The translations under genes and the position numbers were made by a program. A DNA stretch of 64,000 nucleotides from Leptospira weilii serovar Ranarum str. ICFT (lineage in GTDB: Bacteria > Spirochaetota > Leptospiria > Leptospirales > Leptospiraceae): positions 124,001 through 188,000 of the forward strand of contig NZ_AOHC02000041.1 in the NCBI RefSeq assembly GCF_000332415.1. The letters run 5' to 3'. Position 1 is the first letter of the stretch, and each line of letters opens with the position of its first letter. Shown piece after piece: positions 50,506-64,000 of the stretch. The notes beneath the pieces are model-generated. The model did no database searches, had not been told where the DNA came from, and saw only the letters and a program-made list of their open reading frames with translations.

Positions 50506-51738
50506 TCAGTGGAGAATTCGTTTCCTCCAATCGGAATAAAACTTTTCAATTCTCTCTTGTATCGTTTCTCGAGAACTTTCTAAAAAGCTCAAAAGAATCC
50601 AGGAAATTCCGTAAGACTTTCCCGAAGTAAATCGATCCGGAGTCAAGGGAAGAATGTTCAGTCCCTTGGGCTTGCCCCAGTCTGAAATCCATTCCGAATA
50701 TTTCGGAATCGGTTCTCTCAATGGTAAGGGAAGAATGGAAAGATTTTCACCGAATCCTTTTTTGATTTCGTTGAGGGCGGGGGACTTTGAAAATTCAAAC
50801 AGAATTCTTCCCATGGACCATCGAAAATTCGTTTCACTGATCCTTTGTATTTTTTTTATATTTTGAGAATAGAACTCAAAACCGTCGAGTGAAACCGGAC
50901 CAACGTATTTCGGAGAAAAACTTTTGGATAATTCTTTCACGACCGGTTCCAAAAGGGAAGCGAGATGTTCGGATTCTTTTTCTGAAGAAAGATAAGCGCC
51001 GTTGTATTTTCCTTTTTGGTCGCAGATTTGAATCGTAGTTCCGGAAAATGTGGGAACTCCCGCGTTAAAATCATAGAGACACGAAAAATCAAACGTTCGT
51101 ATCATCCAAGGTTCGGCGACGCTTGGAAACCAAGAGGAATCTTTTGCGGCGTCCCAATCTTCCCGATTCTCCGAAACCAGGGAAGAAAATTGAAGAATTT
51201 TATGTCTTCCTGAAAAACTAAACTCCGGTTTGAGAACGGTCTTGTCTGGCCGTAGTTCCGACCATTCGGAGATCAACGCGGAGAGATAAGAAGGTTTCTC
51301 CAAAATCTTGGCGGGGATATCTTGAAAGCCCCGTTCCGATTTCCAACGAGCCAGAAGAATTTTAGAATTCAACCTTTTGGAAAGTTCCGCTTTTTGAGGA
51401 GAATAAAGGATTTCGCCCGAATCATTCAGATCGGAAACGGAACCCCATTCTTCCCAGGTTCGGATCGGATCGATCGGTGAAGTTTGAAGATTCTGATCGG
51501 AATTTCTTTTTAAGAATTGAAATTTGCAAAATCGAATTCCTCTCGTTTCCCAAAATTCGATCCAACTCGGATCGGGACGTTCTCGCAAGAAAATCGTCGT
51601 CGACGGATTACAAATCGATTGAAAGAGAAAAAACAGATTTTCCAGAGATCGATTTTTCAAATCCAATCTTTCGGGAGCGATCTTTCCGGATCGTAACTCT
51701 TCCTCAAAAAATCCGTTGAACCTGCAATAACGAGTCAT
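50506..51738 (-). CDS. Hypothetical ATP-grasp-like protein
   Basis: A 410-residue protein without signal peptide. The central part has KTVLKPEFSFSGRHKILQF and, later, VGPVSLDGFEFYS then RISETNFRWSMGRILFEF. That order (Lys-Pro glycine loop, then an Asp, then a conserved E-x-N-x-R) fits an ATP-grasp fold, but the ATP-binding residues have not been aligned. No partner enzyme is adjacent. The assignment is inference from pattern. Confidence 0.5.
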   Translation of the reverse strand: MTRYCRFNGFFEEELRSGKIAPERLDLKNRSLENLFFLFQSICNPSTTIFLRERPDPSWIEFWETRGIRFCKFQFLKRNSDQNLQTSPIDPIRTWEEWGSVSDLNDSGEILYSPQKAELSKRLNSKILLARWKSERGFQDIPAKILEKPSYLSALISEWSELRPDKTVLKPEFSFSGRHKILQFSSLVSENREDWDAAKDSSWFPSVAEPWMIRTFDFSCLYDFNAGVPTFSGTTIQICDQKGKYNGAYLSSEKESEHLASLLEPVVKELSKSFSPKYVGPVSLDGFEFYSQNIKKIQRISETNFRWSMGRILFEFSKSPALNEIKKGFGENLSILPLPLREPIPKYSEWISDWGKPKGLNILPLTPDRFTSGKSYGISWILLSFLESSRETIQERIEKFYSDWRKRILH

Positions 51739-51814
51739 AATGTCTTAAAATTTTTGGTTTGTAAAATCAAGAATGGAACATCAGAATTTCGATAATCTGA
51801 ATAAGGGTAAATTT

Positions 51815-52609
<795 letters not shown>

Positions 52610-52663
52610 TCGGCATATTCAAATTTAGGATTGTGTAACGGTTGCTTTGAATTACGGCTAACG

Positions 52664-52873
52664 TTATTTTTTGATTAAGAAGTCGCTGATGACTTTTTCT
52701 TGGGTCAGATATTTTTTGTTGAGATAGGAAATGGCGTTGTTGATAAATCGCGGAATTTCTTTTCCCGCTTCCAACAAATCCAATTTTGTCTGTGTCAGTT
52801 CGTCGATCGTAGACAAAGCCAATCTACGCTGACTCTGATGCGATTCGAACTCGTCTTCGGTCACGAAAGCCAT
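52664..52873 (-). CDS. Small hypothetical protein
   Basis: A 69-residue, mainly helical protein (ALSTIDELTQTKLDLLEAGK) with no recognised motif. AAAGG lies 10 bases before the ATG. It lies 100 bases downstream of the UMF1 transporter gene on the same strand. Confidence 0.5.
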   Translation of the reverse strand: MAFVTEDEFESHQSQRRLALSTIDELTQTKLDLLEAGKEIPRFINNAISYLNKKYLTQEKVISDFLIKK

Positions 52874-52973
52874 CTTACTTTTTACCTTTCGTTCAGAGTA
52901 TCAAAATCTCGGGAAAACGCAAGTCGTTCTTCGCAATCCAATATTACAAAAGCCCGAGAATCCCCGATTAAGT

Positions 52974-54311
<1,338 letters not shown>

Positions 54312-54469
54312 GGTTTGCCTTTTTGATTTTAATCAGGAATTTCGAAGGCTATTTTTTCGAAAACCCTGTGTCAAATGAAAACCGTAAAAAATTTATCTTG
54401 CAGAAGATTTTCGGAATCTCTAATCTGAATGGAAAATCGTTTTCCGACTGTCCAATTAAATAGAAGAAT

Positions 54470-54693
54470 ATGGATTCCTCATTTTTCAACCAAGTAGATC
54501 TCTGCCAACTTATGCGCCCTCGTAAAGTTTGTGTGTGCAACCAAATATCCGAAGAAGATATCCTAACTTCGATTCGAAACGGAAACGATACCTTGCAAAA
54601 ACTTATGGACGATACGGGCGCTTCGACCGGATGCGGGACCTGTTCGAATTCGGTTCGTAAAATTTTGGCTCGAGAACTGAACGCTCCGAGAGC

Positions 54694-54697
<4 letters not shown>
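54470..54697 (+). CDS. BFD-like [2Fe-2S] protein
   Basis: A 75-residue protein. KVCVCNQISEEDIL and GASTGCGTCSNSV give the four cluster ligands Cys21, Cys23, Cys55 and Cys58 with the spacing of bacterioferritin-associated ferredoxins. Such proteins release iron from ferritin or serve as small electron carriers or regulators. Its end overlaps the RibD-C gene by four bases (ATGA), so translation is coupled. Confidence 0.8.
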
Positions 54698-55356
<659 letters not shown>

Positions 55357-55375
55357 AAATCAAACGCCCGGATAT

Positions 55376-56008
<633 letters not shown>

Positions 56009-56044
56009 TGGATTGATGTAAAAGAAAATAAGCCGTAAAACAAG

Positions 56045-56177
<133 letters not shown>

Positions 56178-56277
56178 TGTTTTTATTCTCGCCGGTTTTG
56201 TCATTCTTAAATTAAAAAGATGAAGGAATTTTATCGGAACCTGTCCGATTTTTTTAATTAATTTTAGATTTGACTCG

Positions 56278-56297
56278 CTTACCTACCGATAGGTAAG
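56278..56297. promoter_or_regulatory. Palindromic operator upstream of the TetR gene
   Basis: CTTACCTA-CCGA-TAGGTAAG has perfect 8-bp arms around a 4-base centre and ends eight bases before the regulator's start. The size and symmetry suit a TetR-family dimer, so autoregulation is likely. Confidence 0.65.
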
Positions 56298-56304
56298 TGG
56301 TGCT

Positions 56305-56884
56305 ATGAAACCGATGGGAGACACAAAAGAAAAAATTGTCGCTCTTGCCAGAGATTATTTTCAAAACGTCGGTTTTCAATCTTTCAGCTTTCAAGATATA
56401 GCGGATGATTTAGGAATTAAAAAGGCTAGTGTTCATTATCATTATCCTTCCAAGGATGAATTGGGTCTTGAAATACTGGAAGTATATTATAAGGACTTTG
56501 AAGAATATAAGAAAAACATAAAGGAAAGATCGTCCAGAGTCAGGCTGTTCGGGCTTTTTAAACTCTACGAGGGTTACGCGGGCGAGAACGGAAGGATTTG
56601 TCCGTTCGGCGTCGTAGGTACGGAGTATCACGTTCTTTCTCAAACGATCCGCGACAAAACGCGGGTTCTTCACAATCAACATCGCGATTTTCTAATACAA
56701 ACTCTGCAAGACGGAATTAAGGACGGGTCTTTTACGCTTACTCTCGGCGTTCGCGACACGGCGGATTTATTTATGTCCGCGATTCAAGGGGCGATGCAGA
56801 TTTCAAGAATCCGAATGGATAAGGAATATTTCTCGAAGACGATCAAAAGTCTTAAGTCGATGATACAAATTAAGGAGCATAAAA

Positions 56885-56898
<14 letters not shown>
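56305..56898 (+). CDS. TetR-family transcriptional regulator
   Basis: A 197-residue regulator. The N-terminal helix-turn-helix is visible in FSFQDIADDLGIKKASVHYH, followed by YPSKDELGLEILE. The C-terminal ligand domain contains ICPFGVVGTEYHVLSQTIRD. It overlaps the thioesterase gene by 14 bases, so it probably controls that gene together with itself through the palindrome just upstream. The inducer is unknown; acyl-CoA or a related ligand is a guess based on the partner. Confidence 0.85.
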
Positions 56899-57388
<490 letters not shown>

Positions 57389-57456
57389 TTTTACCTTTAG
57401 GACTTATAAGCGGAATATTAAGAAAAGTTGATGGAATCAAAAGCGGAGTCGGTGCG

Positions 57457-57472
57457 GTCCGTGAAAGCGGAC
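57457..57472 (+). terminator. Weak terminator hairpin
   Basis: GTCCG (57457-57461) pairs with CGGAC (57468-57472), followed by TTTT. It lies between the convergent thioesterase and cation-transporter genes. Confidence 0.4.
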
Positions 57473-57538
57473 TTTTGCAGTCCAACGTTTGCCGGGTTTG
57501 GCGATCGTGTATTTATTGAGAATGTAAGAATCTCATGG

Positions 57539-58474
<936 letters not shown>

Positions 58475-58844
58475 GAGTCGTTTCAAATGATCCCTTTCCC
58501 AGAATAGCGAAGCCACTGGCCTGTAAACAAAAAAATACCTTCGTTCTTGAGAATCGATTCTCTTAAAAGAAATTCTTATCGTTTTGTGAATCGAAGACAT
58601 TGTGTTCTATTAGACTTTTCTAAAGTAAATCGGTGTATTGCAAATGAGGCGTTGAATTTTCAATTCGCCGTCTTTCTCCGCGAACTCAGGTTAAATTACG
58701 ACTTTGGCGGACGTATTTTTCGAATTCCAAACGTTAAATCCCCGTTATTCGATGTTGCAAACTTTTTCAAAAAATGTCGGGAAAGTCATCGAAAAGAGAA
58801 ACAATTGTTGCAATTGTTGTCAAAAAATGTATTTATTGCCGACT
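58475..58844. other. Divergent intergenic region
   Basis: About 370 bases between the divergent transporter and the next gene. GCGAACTCAGGTTAAA near 58680 resembles the right end of the IS982-like termini, but no partner end is found. No convincing coding frame is seen. Confidence 0.35.
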
Positions 58845-59842
<998 letters not shown>

Positions 59843-59858
<16 letters not shown>

Positions 59859-60277
59859 GCGAAGAGCACCCGCGTAAAAAAAGAAAAAGAAAAGTTAAGA
59901 GGAAGTCGATTTGGGGAGAGGTCCTGATCGTATTCGCGGGATTTCCGATTTTGATGGCTTGGATTTCTTTTCGTAGTTTCGTATGTTGGGGAAATTTGAG
60001 TTATACCGGAGAGGTTTTTTGTACCGTTTCCGGTGCGATCAATCCGCTTCTTTTGATTTTAACTTTGTTCCTAATCCTATTGACGTTCGTGGATCTTCAC
60101 AAATTGGGGGACGAACTCGAGGAACTGCCCAAATGGTCTTCAAAACGGATTTATAAGGGGTTTCGATCCTTGGAAAAATGGGATAAGATTCATTTTTCGG
60201 TTTCGTTTGTTTCCTTTTTGGGGGCTTTGATCGTCGGGATTTATCTTCTGAATCATTTTGAGTTTAGTTTATTTTAA
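59843..60277 (+). CDS. Small membrane protein
   Basis: A 144-residue protein with a Lys/Arg-rich N-terminus (RKKRKRKVKRK), three predicted membrane segments and cysteines in FVCWGN and VFCTVSG. Family unknown. Its start overlaps the 3' end of the phospholipase-like gene by 16 bases and it ends 27 bases before the GMC oxidoreductase gene, so the three are probably cotranscribed. Confidence 0.65.
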
Positions 60278-60304
60278 TGTACGAACATACTATTCGGGGT
60301 TGTG

Positions 60305-62029
<1,725 letters not shown>

Positions 62030-62131
62030 CTCACTTGAGGTTTTGGTACGGGCTAAGCTAAGTCATATCGATTTGCCTATCCGGCTTGCAAAATTGAATA
62101 CACGAAAATAATATTCGTTTTTAGGATTATT

Positions 62132-64000
<1,869 letters not shown>

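Overview
The window looks like a chromosome segment of a pathogenic-clade Leptospira. This rests on gene content read from the sequence: a DUF1554 (Len-type) lipoprotein, a WGR-domain protein, many lipoproteins with spirochete-like lipoboxes, a solitary 5S rRNA gene away from any 16S/23S genes, a MurA with Asp at the fosfomycin-target position, and IS982-like and IS5-like element debris. The species was not determined and base composition was not computed.

Layout. 1-3266: a partial NUDIX CoA pyrophosphatase and a ribonuclease D, divergent from purF. 3267-8530: a short inverted-repeat element, a lipoprotein and a hypothetical gene on the minus strand, then a plus-strand run of 2Fe-2S protein, MDR oxidoreductase, LEA14-like lipoprotein and two small proteins, one with a MITE directly upstream. 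8799-12784: murA with a coupled polyferredoxin gene, and lnt. 12785-18600: the accessory, rearranged part, with a gene-fragment duplication, a frameshifted IS5-like element, two decayed IS982-like copies that both carry the same 78-bp MITE, a WGR-LRR protein, a zinc-ribbon fragment, an unexplained strongly structured segment and the DUF1554 lipoprotein.

18870-30452: mostly housekeeping and hypothetical genes (icd, a two-receiver protein, mazG, a LOG-family hydrolase, an outer-membrane barrel, an ankyrin protein coupled to an AEC permease) ending in tRNA-Thr(CGT). 30601-41049: DUF2889, SUMF1-like, DEAD-box helicase, alginate-export-like barrel, YdeI-like, GlpT-type MFS, ppa and LpxL-like genes. 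41352-48241: queE with a Rad54/RapA-like SNF2 helicase directly behind it, pheT, and a gamma carbonic anhydrase. 48344-56165: secreted hypotheticals, cytochrome oxidase subunit IV-like, UMF1 transporter, a BFD-like/RibD-C/GT51 run, and 5S rRNA. 56278-64000: a TetR regulator with a palindromic operator and a hotdog thioesterase, a CDF transporter, a phospholipase-C-like secreted protein, a GMC oxidoreductase, and the start of a tandem adenylate cyclase/STAND ATPase that runs off the window.

No CRISPR array, prophage or clear new defence system was found. The most informative novelty is repeat biology. Three families of short inverted-repeat elements are present. Two of them share terminal repeats with transposase-bearing elements in this same window (the IS5-like and IS982-like ones), and one 78-bp MITE sits in frame inside an IS982-type transposase.
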